Positions 1-8,605 are shown, counted from the first letter of the stretch. The stretch is DNA of 60,268 bases from Klenkia terrae (GCF_900491935.1 NZ_UEXK01000004.1:4583185-4643452); one strand, 5' to 3'. The notes: generated by a model from the letters alone, not told the origin. Made by a program: numbers and translations.

Positions 1-992
1 CACCCGGCGATTCCACAACTGCGGATTTCTGTCGGAGGAGTAAAAGTTGTAAAAGGGACCCCTCCCCCGCCGGTGCCCCCGGTGCCACCCGTGCCGCCGG
101 TGCTGCCGCCGGGCGCCGTGGTCGTGGGCGCGGCGCCGGTGGTCGGGGTGACCGGCGGCGTGGTCACCGGGGTCGTCGTCACCGGGGTGCTCGTCACCGG
201 GGTGGTCGAGGTCGGCCCGGCGGTGGTCGTGGGCGTCGTGGTCGCGCAGCCGGGCCGGGTGATCGTGTTGGTGTCCATCGTGACCGCCCCGTCCAGGGCC
301 AGCAGCCGACCCGCGAAGGTCGCACCGGTGGTCGCCGAGATGCTGGCGGCGGCCAGGATGGTGCCCTGGAACGCCGTGCGCACGCCGATCGTCGCCGAGG
401 TCTCCACCTGCCAGAACACGTTGCACGCCTGCACGCCGCCGGTGAGCACCACGCTGCTGTCGCTGCCGGTGATCAACGTGGACCCGGCCTGGAAGACGAA
501 CACGTCGTCGCCGTCGCCGGTGAGGGTGAGCTGACCGGTCAGGGCCATGGAGGAGCTGGTGTTGTAGACGCCGCCGGTCAGTGTGCCGCCCTGGAAGGTG
601 GCCAGGTCCTGGGTGACGGCGATGGGCGGTTGCTGTCCCCGGGCGTTCGCGTAGGCCACCCGCAGGTCGTCCTTGACCTGCAGCATCGCGGCGGTGTCGT
701 TCGTGCGGTCGGCGCCGGTCAGCACGAACGAGCCCTGCTGGTCGATCGCCGGGGTCGGGAACGTCCCGATGTCCCCGGTGATGGTGGTGACCCCGGTGTT
801 GGTGATGCCGCTCCCGGCCAGCACGGCGAAGGAGTCGGCGGTGCCGAGCCCGATCGCCGTGGCTGCACGGGCCGGGGTGGCGGTGCCCAGGGTGCCGACG
901 GCCACCAGCAGCACGGCGGCGGCCAGGCCGCCGGCGCCGGTGACCCAGCGGCCGCGGGTGGTCGGGGTGGGGTGGTCGAGGACCGACGTCAC
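1..992 (-). CDS. Secreted ice-binding-like protein (DUF3494), 3' end outside window
   Basis: The frame starts at a GTG (992-990) behind a weak GGAG and stays open to the window edge, so only about 330 N-terminal residues are visible. Residues 1-43 look like a signal peptide (basic start, Ala/Leu/Val core, ending TPARA). The mature part, beginning ATAIGLGTADSFAVLAGS, matches the DUF3494 ice-binding fold, including the segments DVFVFQAGS and ACNVFWQV and the ending TFAGRLLALDGAVTMDTNTI. A Thr/Pro linker with repeated PVTTT units and a Gly-Gly-Thr tract follow, then an unusually A/T-rich stretch near position 40. Known members bind ice or act as adhesins; ice binding here is family inference. 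The linker suggests a surface-anchored or multidomain protein. Confidence 0.85.
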   Translation of the reverse strand, partial: MTSVLDHPTPTTRGRWVTGAGGLAAAVLLVAVGTLGTATPARAATAIGLGTADSFAVLAGSGITNTGVTTITGDIGTFPTPAIDQQGSFVLTGADRTNDTAAMLQVKDDLRVAYANARGQQPPIAVTQDLATFQGGTLTGGVYNTSSSMALTGQLTLTGDGDDVFVFQAGSTLITGSDSSVVLTGGVQACNVFWQVETSATIGVRTAFQGTILAAASISATTGATFAGRLLALDGAVTMDTNTITRPGCATTTPTTTAGPTSTTPVTSTPVTTTPVTTPPVTPTTGAAPTTTAPGGSTGGTGGTGGTGGGGVPFTTFTPPTEIRSCGIAG

Positions 993-1279
993 GTCGGCAC
1001 TCCCGTCTCCGGCCCGCAGGGGCCGGGTGCGTCGTTCGCAGAAGACGACGCCGACGTGGATGCCGGGGCTCGAGGGACCTTCGTGACCCGACAGTGCGCC
1101 GTTGCGGGACCGACCGGTCCCCGATGCCATCAGGTCGCACCGTCGGTGGCTACCTCCCACCCGTCCGGGGCCCGGCGCCGTCCCGAGGTGACGCGGAGTG
1201 ACCCATCCGGGTGGTCCGGGGCGATCCTGACGCGTCCTTGACGCCGTCCCGCACCGCACCGGGCCGCGGCGGGGTGATC

Positions 1280-3865
1280 ATGGAGCGCATGGGTCGGGGC
1301 ACGCTGCGCATCTACCTGGGCGCTGCGCCGGGTGTGGGGAAGACCTTCGCCGCGCTCGGCGAGGCGCACCGCCGGGCCGCGCGCGGCACCGACGTCGTCG
1401 TCGGGCTGGTGGAGACGCACGGCCGGGACGGCACGGGCCGCCAGCTCGAGGGCCTGGAGGTGCTGCCCCGCGCCGAGGTCACCCACCGCGGCGTCACGCT
1501 GTCGGAGTTCGACGTCGACGCCGCGCTGCTGCGCGCCCCCGAGCTGCTGGTGCTCGACGAGCTGGCGCACACCAACGCCCCCGGGTCGCGCAACCGGTAC
1601 CGCTGGCAGGACGTCGAGGAGCTGGTCGCCGCCGGGATCAGCGTGCTCAGCACCATCAACGTGCAGCACCTGGCCAGCCTCACCGACGTCGTCGCCCAGA
1701 TCACCGGGGTCACCCAGGGCGAAACGGTGCCCGACGAGGTGGTCCGCCGGGCCGACCAGGTCGAGCTGGTCGACATGTCGCCCGAGGCGCTGCGCCGCCG
1801 GCTGGCGCACGGCAACGTGTACCCGGCCGAGCGGGTGGACGCCGCGATGGGCAACTGGTTCCGGGTCGGCAACCTGACCGCGCTGCGCGAGCTGGCCCTG
1901 CTGTGGCTGGCCGACCGGGTGGACGAGGGCCTGCGCCGCTACCGCGCCGAGCACGACATCGACCACGTGTGGGAGACCCGCGAGCGCGTCGTCGTCGCCC
2001 TGACCGGCGGTCCCGAGGGCGAGACGCTGGTCCGCCGGGCCGCCCGGGTTGCCCGCCGCGGCGGGGACGGCGTCCTGCTGGCCGTGCACGTGCTGCGCTC
2101 GGACGGGCTGACCGGTGCCTCCCCCGCCGCGCTGCGCACCCAGCGGGCGCTGGTCGAGTCCCTCGGCGGCAGCTACCACCAGGTCGTCGGGGACGACGTG
2201 CCCGCGGCGCTGCTGGAGTTCGCCCGCGGCGTCGACGCCACCCAGCTCGTGCTGGGTACGTCCCGGCGGTCCCGCTGGGCGCGGGCGGTCCGCGGCGGGA
2301 TCGGCGGCGAGGTGATCGCGGCCGGCGGCGAGATCGACGGGCACATGGTCACCCCCGGCGCCGCCGGGGCCCGGGGGCTGCAGCTGCCGCCGCTCACCGG
2401 CGCGCTCCCCGCGCGCCGCCGCTGGGCCGGGCTGGTGCTCGCGCTGGTCGGCGTCCCGACGGTGACCGCGGTCTGCCTGCTGCTGGGGTCGGCCTTGTCG
2501 CTGGCCAGCGTGCTGCTGGTCTTCCTGCTGCTGGTCGTGGCGGTCGCGCTGGTCGGCGGGCTGTACCCGGCGCTGGTCGCCGCGGTCGTCGGCGGGCTGG
2601 CCGAGAACTGGTTCTTCACCCAGCCGACCGGGCGGCTGACGGTCAGCCAGCTGGACGACGTGATCGCCCTCGGCGGATACCTGGTGGTCGCCGTGGCCGT
2701 GGCCACCGTGGTGGACCGGTCAGCCCGCCGGGCCACCGCGGCCGCCCGCTCGCGGGCGGAGACCGCGCTGCTGGCGTCCCTGTCCCGCTCGGTGCTGGCC
2801 GGCAACCGCGGGCTGCCCAGCCTGCTGGAGCAGGTGCGGGAGGCGTTCGGCCTGCAGGCGGTGAGCCTGGTCGAGGTGGGCACGGCCGACGACCCGTCCG
2901 GCGGCGCCGGCGTCGTCGCCGCCTGCGGGGAGGAGCAGGGCCCCACCGAGGACGTGCCGGTGACCGACACGCTGCGGATGCGGCTGTGCGGGCGGCCGCT
3001 GGCCCCCAACGACCGGCGGGTGCTGGTCGCGTTCGCCGAGCAGGCCGCCGTCGCGCTCAAGCAGGGCCGGCTCGCCGTGCAGGCGGCCGAGGCCGACCGG
3101 CTGGCCGCCGGCAACAGCATGCGGACGGCGCTGCTGGCCGCGGTCAGCCACGACCTGCGCACCCCGCTGGCCGGGATCAAGGCCGCGTCGTCGGCGCTGC
3201 GCTCGACCGAGCTGCGGCTCACCGAGGCCGACCGCGTCGAGCTGGTGGAGACCGTCGACGAGTCCGCCGACCGGCTGACCGCCCTGGTGGACAACCTGCT
3301 GGACATGAGCCGGCTGCAGGCCGGGGCGCTGACCCCGGTCACCGCCCCCGCGGACCTGCTCGGCGTGGTGCACCGCGCGCTGACCTGGGTGCCCGACCCG
3401 TCGGCCATCGCGGTGCACGCCCCCGACGACCTGCCCCCGGTGCTGGCCGACCCGGGGCTGCTGGAGCGGGTGGTGGCCAACCTGGCCGACAACGCCGCCC
3501 GGCACGCCCCCGGCAGCCCGGTGGTGATCTCGGCCGGGACCATCGCGGACCGGGTCGAGGTGCGGGTGGTCGACCGCGGCCCCGGGGTGGCCGCGCAGGA
3601 CCGCCAGCGGGTGTTCGCGCCCTTCCAGCGGCTCGGCGACGCCCCCGCCGGCCAGGGCGTCGGCCTCGGGCTGGCCGTGGCCCGCGGCCTGACCGAGGCG
3701 ATGGGCGGCACGCTGGACGTCGAGGACACCCCCGGCGGCGGGCTGACCATGGTGCTGTCGCTGCAGGTGGCCCGGACGCCGGGCCCGCGGCCGGCCGACG
3801 AGGAGGGGGTCCCGGACCTCCTCGCCGACCGTGCCGGGGACGGTCAGGTCCGCGGCCTCCGGTAG
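1280..3865 (+). CDS. kdpD: Sensor histidine kinase KdpD (orphan)
   Basis: The protein has 861 residues from ATG 1280. Domains in order: KdpD N-terminal domain with Walker A GAAPGVGKT (about residues 14-22) and LLVLDELAHTN; a USP-like domain (about 245-365); a four-helix DUF4118 membrane block (about 390-490); a GAF-like segment; HisKA with H-box AVSHDLRTPLAG (His about 624); and HATPase with NLADNAARHAP, a DRGPGV G1 box and GQGVGLGLAVA. In bacteria KdpD senses potassium limitation and turgor and phosphorylates KdpE, which activates kdpFABC. Neither kdpE nor kdpFABC is next to it: the following genes are a convergent ABC transporter whose last codons overlap the kdpD end by 22 bp. Its partner must be encoded elsewhere. 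Confidence 0.93.
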   Translation: MERMGRGTLRIYLGAAPGVGKTFAALGEAHRRAARGTDVVVGLVETHGRDGTGRQLEGLEVLPRAEVTHRGVTLSEFDVDAALLRAPELLVLDELAHTNAPGSRNRYRWQDVEELVAAGISVLSTINVQHLASLTDVVAQITGVTQGETVPDEVVRRADQVELVDMSPEALRRRLAHGNVYPAERVDAAMGNWFRVGNLTALRELALLWLADRVDEGLRRYRAEHDIDHVWETRERVVVALTGGPEGETLVRRAARVARRGGDGVLLAVHVLRSDGLTGASPAALRTQRALVESLGGSYHQVVGDDVPAALLEFARGVDATQLVLGTSRRSRWARAVRGGIGGEVIAAGGEIDGHMVTPGAAGARGLQLPPLTGALPARRRWAGLVLALVGVPTVTAVCLLLGSALSLASVLLVFLLLVVAVALVGGLYPALVAAVVGGLAENWFFTQPTGRLTVSQLDDVIALGGYLVVAVAVATVVDRSARRATAAARSRAETALLASLSRSVLAGNRGLPSLLEQVREAFGLQAVSLVEVGTADDPSGGAGVVAACGEEQGPTEDVPVTDTLRMRLCGRPLAPNDRRVLVAFAEQAAVALKQGRLAVQAAEADRLAAGNSMRTALLAAVSHDLRTPLAGIKAASSALRSTELRLTEADRVELVETVDESADRLTALVDNLLDMSRLQAGALTPVTAPADLLGVVHRALTWVPDPSAIAVHAPDDLPPVLADPGLLERVVANLADNAARHAPGSPVVISAGTIADRVEVRVVDRGPGVAAQDRQRVFAPFQRLGDAPAGQGVGLGLAVARGLTEAMGGTLDVEDTPGGGLTMVLSLQVARTPGPRPADEEGVPDLLADRAGDGQVRGLR

Positions 3866-4674
3866 GCGGCCCGGGCCCAGAGCCAGCCCACGACCGCCAG
3901 GCCCACGCACCAGCCGACCGCCGTCCACGCGGTGCCGGCGCCGACCGGGGTGCCGGCCAGCAGCCCCCGCACGGTCTCGATGACCGGGGTGAAGGGCTGG
4001 TGCTCGGCGAACAGCCGCACCGGCGTCGGCATGGTGTCCACCGGGACGAAGCCGCTGCCGAAGAAGGGCAGCAGGACCAGCAGCATCGGGGTGTTGGACG
4101 CCGACTCCACCGACCTGGCCGCTGCACCCATCGCGACCGACAGCCAGGTCAGCGCCAGGCCGAAGAGCACGAAGAACCCGGTCATGGCGAGGAGGCCGAG
4201 CGCGTCGACGTCCGGGCGGTAGCCCAGCGCCACGGCGATCCCGAGGACGAGGGAGGCGGCGAGCAGCGTCTGGACGACGGCGGCGACCACGTGACCGCCG
4301 AGCACCGCGACCGGGGCGACCGGCGTCGTCCGCAGCCGGGTGACGATGCCGCCGGTCATGTCCATCGCCACGTTGATCGCCGTGGACTGGGCGACGCTGG
4401 TCGCGGTCATCACCAGGATGGCCGGGACGATGTAGGCCAGGTAGACCGCGCGCCCCTCCGCGCCCGGGGTGACGCCGGCGGCCACCCCGGCCCCGAAGGC
4501 GCCGCCGAAGACGTAGACGAACAGCAGCAGGAGCACCACCGGGGTGGCCACGATGATCGCGGTCAGCGAGGGGTACCGGAGCATCCGCAGCAGGCTGCGG
4601 CGGGTCATCGTGGTGAGGTCGCGGGGAGCGTTCCGGGTGACCGGCCGCGGCACGACGGCGGTGGCGGCGGCCAT
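3844..4674 (-). CDS. ABC-2 type exporter permease (DrrB-like)
   Basis: The protein has 276 residues and about six hydrophobic segments, starting near residue 40 (PSLTAIIVATPVVLLLLFVYVFGG). It also has the typical ABC-2 stretch NTPMLLVLLPFFGSGFVPVDTMP and a C-terminal helix. This architecture is that of the membrane half of daunorubicin-type drug exporters. The ATG (4674-4672) overlaps the TGA of the ATPase gene by one base (TGATG), so translation is probably coupled. The substrate is unknown. The gene ends inside the last codons of the convergent kdpD. Confidence 0.88.
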   Translation of the reverse strand: MAAATAVVPRPVTRNAPRDLTTMTRRSLLRMLRYPSLTAIIVATPVVLLLLFVYVFGGAFGAGVAAGVTPGAEGRAVYLAYIVPAILVMTATSVAQSTAINVAMDMTGGIVTRLRTTPVAPVAVLGGHVVAAVVQTLLAASLVLGIAVALGYRPDVDALGLLAMTGFFVLFGLALTWLSVAMGAAARSVESASNTPMLLVLLPFFGSGFVPVDTMPTPVRLFAEHQPFTPVIETVRGLLAGTPVGAGTAWTAVGWCVGLAVVGWLWARAAYRRPRT

Positions 4675-5435
4675 CACGCGGCGTCCGCGGACGGGACCGG
4701 GGCGGTCAGGGCGAGGAAGACGTCGTCCAGGGAGCCCGCGGCGTGCGCGGCCTTGAGCCCGGCCGGGGTGTCGTGGGCGACCAGGCGGCCCCCGTGCAGC
4801 ACGCCGACGGCGTCGGCGAGCCGGTCGGCCTCGTCGAGGTACTGCGTGGTGAGCAGCACGCTCACCCCGTCGGCGACCAGTACGCGGACCTGGTCCCACA
4901 GGTCGTGCCGGGCGCGTGGGTCCAGGCCGGTGGTCGGCTCGTCGAGGAACACCACCCGGGGTCCGGCGACCAGCGTCATGGCCAGGTCGAGCTTGCGGGT
5001 GGTGCCGCCGGACAGCAGCTGGCCCCGTCGTCGGGCGACCTCGCCCAGGCCGAACCGCTCGACGAGCTCGGCCACCCGGCGGCGGCCCTCGGCGCGGGGC
5101 AGGTGGAACAGGTCGGCCATCAGGCGGAGGTTCTCGGTGACGGTGAGCAGCGGGTCGACCGCCGACAGCTGGCCGGTGACGCCGATCAGCCCGCGGACGG
5201 CCTGCGGGTCGGTGGCCACGTCGTGGCCGAGCACCCGGGCGGTGCCGCCGTCGGCGGCCAGCAGGGTGGCCAGGATCGACACCGTCGTGGTCTTGCCGGC
5301 CCCGTTGGGGCCGAGCAGTGCGGTGACGGTGCCCGCGGGGACCACCAGGTCCAGGCCGTCGAGCACGGTCTGGTCGCCAAAGCGCTTGTGCAGGCCGACG
5401 ACCTCGATGGCCGGCGGGAGGGGTGGGACGGGCAC
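4674..5435 (-). CDS. ABC transporter ATP-binding protein (DrrA-like)
   Basis: The protein has 253 residues: Walker A GPNGAGKT (about 43-50), a Q-loop near GVTGQ, a degenerate signature LSGGTTRKLDLA (family usually LSGGMRRR), Walker B VVFLDEPTTGLD and a switch region LLTTQYLDEAD. These features place it in the DrrA drug-export subfamily. It lies between the EXLDI gene (51 bp upstream) and the permease (1-bp overlap), forming a three-gene operon. It would energise export by the adjacent permease at the membrane; the substrate is not evident. Confidence 0.92.
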   Translation of the reverse strand: MPVPPLPPAIEVVGLHKRFGDQTVLDGLDLVVPAGTVTALLGPNGAGKTTTVSILATLLAADGGTARVLGHDVATDPQAVRGLIGVTGQLSAVDPLLTVTENLRLMADLFHLPRAEGRRRVAELVERFGLGEVARRRGQLLSGGTTRKLDLAMTLVAGPRVVFLDEPTTGLDPRARHDLWDQVRVLVADGVSVLLTTQYLDEADRLADAVGVLHGGRLVAHDTPAGLKAAHAAGSLDDVFLALTAPVPSADAA

Positions 5436-5486
5436 GACTGCTCCTCACGAGCGTTGCCGGGGGGACCCCCGACGACGCCGGGAGCC

Positions 5487-6005
5487 TCAGATGTCGAGGT
5501 CCTCGACCTCGGGTGCGGTGGCGTGGACCTCCACCAGTGCGGCCAGATCGGCCGGCACGGCCTGCTGCAGCGCGGCGAACGTCTCGAAGACGTCCAGGGC
5601 CGCGGTCGCGGGGAGCTGCCCCCACTGCTGCTCGGGCGAGAAGTGCTTGCGCCAACCGGTCAGCTGGCCGTCGGCCCCGGCGGAGTGGACGTACTCCTCA
5701 CCGCGGGCCAGGTGCACGGCGAACTTGCCGGTGCGGGTCCGGTAGACCCGGTAGTGCTCCTCCACCCCGCGGGTGGTGCGGTTCCAGTCGGCGAGCAGCA
5801 CGCCCTGGAAGCGCTGCTTGCGCGCCGCACCGGGACCCACGCCCACGGTGACCTCCGCGAACCCCTCCAGACGCCCCTCCTCCACCTCGACCAGCCGGTG
5901 CAGTGCCCGGGAGATGGCCGCCGAGAGGTTGCCGCCCACGAGCTCCTGCGCGCGCTGGTAGACGGGCAGGTCGGCATCGGAGACGTAGATCGTCTTGTTC
6001 GGCAC
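5487..6005 (-). CDS. EXLDI family protein next to ABC exporter
   Basis: The 172-aa protein ends in EDLDI, the C-terminal signature that names the EXLDI family. The N-terminus (MPNKTIYVSDADLPVYQRAQEL, then SAAISRALHRLVEVEE) resembles a short beta strand plus two helices, so a ribbon-helix-helix DNA-binding role is possible but unproven. The start is GTG 6005, six bases after a TAGGAT -10-like box, which suggests a leaderless mRNA. Family members often sit beside drug-type ABC transporter genes, as here, so a regulator or accessory of the exporter is the most economical guess. No enzymatic motif was seen. Confidence 0.8.
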   Translation of the reverse strand: MPNKTIYVSDADLPVYQRAQELVGGNLSAAISRALHRLVEVEEGRLEGFAEVTVGVGPGAARKQRFQGVLLADWNRTTRGVEEHYRVYRTRTGKFAVHLARGEEYVHSAGADGQLTGWRKHFSPEQQWGQLPATAALDVFETFAALQQAVPADLAALVEVHATAPEVEDLDI

Positions 6006-6011
6006 GGGGCC

Positions 6012-6017
6012 ATCCTA
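6012..6017 (-). promoter_or_regulatory. Putative leaderless -10 box of the EXLDI-ABC operon
   Basis: TAGGAT on the minus strand lies 6 nt before the GTG start of the EXLDI gene. Just upstream (6031-6050) the minus strand carries two CGTAT motifs in direct orientation about 12 bp apart, a candidate operator overlapping the -35 region. This is a motif match only. Confidence 0.4.
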
Positions 6018-6105
6018 GGCACGACCGAGCGCATACGCACACATATACGTAGACCGGAAGAGACCGCTCGGCGCGTTGCTCCTCCCCGGCACGCGGGGTC
6101 CCAGT

Positions 6106-7368
6106 TCAGAGCGGGCGGATGCGCTCCCGGCGCACGGCCGCCTCCGCCTCGTCCAGGTCTCCGCCGCGGGCGAGCACCTCGGCGCTGGCCGGCACCCCCC
6201 GGCTGTCGATCACCGAGCCCGCCCCGGTGCGCATCGGCACCACGGTCTCCTCCTCGGGATCCGGTCGGACGTCGGCCGCCTTGGGCGCGGCCCGCAGCGC
6301 GACGACCAGGCCGGCGACCAGAACCAGCAGGACCAGGGTCACCACGACGGCGGACACCGGGTGCGGCAGCCCCGTGGTCACCCAGTAGGACACGGCCGCG
6401 ACGACGCCGGCCGCCGGCATGGTCACCACCCAGGCGATGGTGAGCCGGCCGAAGACCCGCCAGTGCACGGTCGCGCCGCGGTTGGTCGCCCCCACGCCGG
6501 TGATGGCCCCGGCCACGGTGTGCGTGGTCGACACCGGCGCACCCAGCGCGGTCGAGCCGAAGATGGCGATCGCGGCCGCCGTCTCCGCGGCGAACCCGCT
6601 GACCGGCCGCAGCTGGGTGATGTTCGAGCCCATCGTCCGCACGATCCGCCAGCCGCCCGACAGGGTGCCGGCGGCGATCGCGGCGTAGGCCACCAGGACC
6701 ACCCACAGCGGGATGGGCAGCGTACCGTCCTCGCCCGCGGTCAGGTACCCGCCGCTGACCAGCAGCGCGGCGATCACGCCCATCGTCTTCTGCGCGTCGT
6801 TGCCGCCGTGCGCCAGCGACACCGCCGCCGAGGACGCCAGCTGCAGCACCCGGAACCGCTTCTCGGTCGCCGGCACGTCGGCCCGGCGCAGCGCCAGCCG
6901 CAGCAGCGTCATCGCCAGCCCGCCCAGCAGCAGCCCGGCGACCGGGCTGATGACGATGAACAGGGCGGTCTTCTCCACCGACCCGCCCTTGATGGCGGCC
7001 AGCCCGCCGGCGGCCAACCCGGCGCCGACCAGACCGCCCACCAAGGCGTGCGAGCTGGACGTCGGCAGGCCCAGGTGCCAGGAGGTGAAGTTCCAGACGA
7101 TCGCCCCCAGCAGCGCGGAGAACACCACGGCCGGGCCGAAGTAGCTGCTGTCGACGGTCTGCCCCACGGTGTTGGCGACCGCCGTCCCCACGAAGAAGAA
7201 CGCGACCAGGTTCCAGCCCGCCGCCCACAGCACCGCCCAGCGGGGGGCGAGCACCCGGGTGGCCACGACGGTGGCGATGGAGTTCGCCGCGTCGTGGAAG
7301 CCGTTGGTGTAGTCGAACAGCAGGGCCAGGGCGATCAGCCCGACCACCGTCCAGAGCGCGAGGTCCAC
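6106..7368 (-). CDS. pit: PiT-family inorganic phosphate transporter
   Basis: From GTG 7368 the protein has 420 residues with about ten to twelve hydrophobic helices. Both family signatures are visible: GFHDAANSIATVVATR near the N-terminus, and the second-half repeat around AHGGNDAQKTMGVI and GAPVSTTHTVAGAITG. PiT proteins import phosphate (often as metal phosphate) with protons or sodium. The frame is open further upstream to 7476, but that extension is not hydrophobic and the family normally begins just before the FDYTNGFHD helix, so 7368 is preferred. The C-terminal 60 residues are acidic and cytosolic. No PhoU-like partner gene is adjacent. Confidence 0.92.
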   Translation of the reverse strand: MDLALWTVVGLIALALLFDYTNGFHDAANSIATVVATRVLAPRWAVLWAAGWNLVAFFFVGTAVANTVGQTVDSSYFGPAVVFSALLGAIVWNFTSWHLGLPTSSSHALVGGLVGAGLAAGGLAAIKGGSVEKTALFIVISPVAGLLLGGLAMTLLRLALRRADVPATEKRFRVLQLASSAAVSLAHGGNDAQKTMGVIAALLVSGGYLTAGEDGTLPIPLWVVLVAYAAIAAGTLSGGWRIVRTMGSNITQLRPVSGFAAETAAAIAIFGSTALGAPVSTTHTVAGAITGVGATNRGATVHWRVFGRLTIAWVVTMPAAGVVAAVSYWVTTGLPHPVSAVVVTLVLLVLVAGLVVALRAAPKAADVRPDPEEETVVPMRTGAGSVIDSRGVPASAEVLARGGDLDEAEAAVRRERIRPL

Positions 7369-7442
7369 GAGCGAAGGGTGCGCCGCGCAACCACCTCGAG
7401 GGCGTGCGCCGGGTGAACCCGCGGTGAAGAAACGGCGCCGGA

Positions 7443-7458
7443 CCAGGTGACCACCTGG
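7443..7458. promoter_or_regulatory. Inverted repeat between divergent pit and small membrane gene
   Basis: CCAGGTG-AC-CACCTGG is a 7-bp perfect inverted repeat with a 2-bp centre. It lies between the pit start (7368) and the start of the divergent membrane-protein gene (7503), a good place for a shared operator. No cognate regulator can be named. Confidence 0.35.
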
Positions 7459-7466
7459 GATGGCTG

Positions 7467-7496
7467 TTGACCACACCGCTGCGCGACGCCCAGGCT
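7467..7496 (+). promoter_or_regulatory. Putative promoter, leaderless start of 7503
   Basis: TTGACC (7467-7472), an 18-bp spacer and CAGGCT (7491-7496) fit the actinobacterial housekeeping pattern. The -10 ends 6 nt before GTG 7503, so transcription would begin at or next to the start codon. Confidence 0.4.
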
Positions 7497-7502
7497 GGCG
7501 CC

Positions 7503-7853
7503 GTGCCCACCACCCGCCGCCTCCCCGTCGGTGCGGTCGCGACGCTCGTGGCGGCCTGCGCCGCGGTGGCCGTGCTCGCGGCCGGTACCGCGCTCACCGC
7601 GTCCCCGACGGCGCCCGAGGACCTCGCCGTCTTGGTGTGGGTGCTGGGCTGGGTGCTCGTCGTCTGGACGGCGGTCGCGGTGGCCGCCGGGCTGGTGGGC
7701 CTGGTCCGCGCGGGCACGGCAGGACGACGGCCGGCGCGGGGACGGGTGGTCGCCGTGCTGGCCGCGACCGCCGTCCTGGCCGGCGGGGTCCTCGCCCACC
7801 CGGTCGCGGGCAGCGGCGGCGCCACGGCCCCGGCCGGCCAGGAGTCCCGCTGA
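7503..7853 (+). CDS. Small membrane protein of unknown function
   Basis: From GTG 7503 the product has 116 residues with three hydrophobic stretches (about 8-28, 40-64 and 81-98) and a short hydrophilic tail. I do not recognise a family. The start is chosen because a TTGACC/CAGGCT promoter ends just upstream; a TTG at 7467 would add 12 residues. It is divergent from the phosphate transporter and convergent with the B3/4 gene. Confidence 0.5.
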   Translation: MPTTRRLPVGAVATLVAACAAVAVLAAGTALTASPTAPEDLAVLVWVLGWVLVVWTAVAVAAGLVGLVRAGTAGRRPARGRVVAVLAATAVLAGGVLAHPVAGSGGATAPAGQESR

Positions 7854-7875
7854 CGGGTCCGGCTGGCCGGAGCTG

Positions 7876-8592
7876 TCAGCCCGTCGGCCCGATGAGTCGG
7901 CGGGCGGTCACTACTCCGGGGTGCAGGGCGTGCAGGTCGGCCTCCAGCGCTTCGGCCGCGGCGGTCAGTCCGTCGGCGCCCAGCGGGTCGAGACCGTCGA
8001 GGACGAACACTGCGCGGGTCGTGGCGGGGGTGATTCGGGTGCGGACGCCCTGGCGCCAGTTCCACCGCCGGCAGGTGACCCCGGTGTCGTCCCGCCAGAC
8101 CACCTCGCCGACCTCCGGGTGCTCGACCACGCTCTCCCCGCCGGCGGTGGTGTCGAACTCCTCGCTGCCGTCGGCGCGGACCAGGGCGGCGGGGCCCGCG
8201 TAGCGGTCCAGGTCCTCCCCGCCGATCGGCAGCAGGTGGCCGATCGAGATGGCGTTGTAGACGTCGGTGACCCGGTCGACCCGGGGCAGCCCGCCGTCCA
8301 GCCGGCGCAGCAGGGCCTCGACGCTGGGTCGCGTGCGCTGCGGCTTGGCACCGAAGGCGCGGTAGGCCTCCCGCCAGGCGGCCGGGTGCGGCAGCGCCTC
8401 GGGCGTCCCCTCCCCCACGACCTGCCGGGCGCGCTCCTCGGCAGCGGTCAGCAACCGGTCGCTGCCGTCGTCGGGCGGGCCGCCTCGCAGGCCCTCCGCG
8501 GTGAGCAGCAGGGCCCGGTAGTCCGGGCGCAGAGCGTGCACCGCGGGGTCGACCGACGCCGCGGCCAGCCAGTCAGCTGCGCTCTGCCCCAC
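7876..8592 (-). CDS. B3/4 (phenylalanyl-tRNA synthetase beta-like) domain protein
   Basis: The protein has 238 residues from GTG 8592. The segments WREAYRAFGAKPQRTRPSVE, RVTDVYNAISIGHLLPIGG and RRWNWRQGVRT are hallmarks of stand-alone B3/4 proteins, which resemble the editing domain of PheRS beta. The presumed role is hydrolysis of mischarged aminoacyl-tRNA or a related small-substrate function; this is family inference. The GTG sits 7 nt downstream of TAGCGT and the frame upstream lacks family similarity, so the longer reading to 8817 is rejected. Confidence 0.8.
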   Translation of the reverse strand: MGQSAADWLAAASVDPAVHALRPDYRALLLTAEGLRGGPPDDGSDRLLTAAEERARQVVGEGTPEALPHPAAWREAYRAFGAKPQRTRPSVEALLRRLDGGLPRVDRVTDVYNAISIGHLLPIGGEDLDRYAGPAALVRADGSEEFDTTAGGESVVEHPEVGEVVWRDDTGVTCRRWNWRQGVRTRITPATTRAVFVLDGLDPLGADGLTAAAEALEADLHALHPGVVTARRLIGPTG

Positions 8593-8599
8593 CCGGAGC

Positions 8600-8605
8600 A
8601 CGCTA
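8600..8605 (-). promoter_or_regulatory. -10-like TAGCGT, leaderless start of B3/4 gene
   Basis: TAGCGT on the minus strand is followed by 7 nt and then GTG 8592. The same hexamer and spacing recur before the XRE gene (27417-27422) and the recombinase gene (51359-51364). No clear -35 was seen. Confidence 0.4.

Noticed and set aside
73-534. Plus-strand Val/Pro-rich frame at the left end
   Set aside because: It is the complement of the ice-binding protein's Thr/Pro-Gly stalk and DUF3494 domain, which carry the real signal.
1903-5745. Very long plus-strand open frame of about 1280 codons
   Set aside because: It is the Arg/Gly/Ala-rich shadow of kdpD and of the minus-strand ABC genes, typical of high-GC DNA; no domain matches.
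7369-7476. N-terminal extension of the phosphate transporter
   Set aside because: No homology to PiT starts, not hydrophobic, and it overlaps the divergent promoter with its inverted repeat.
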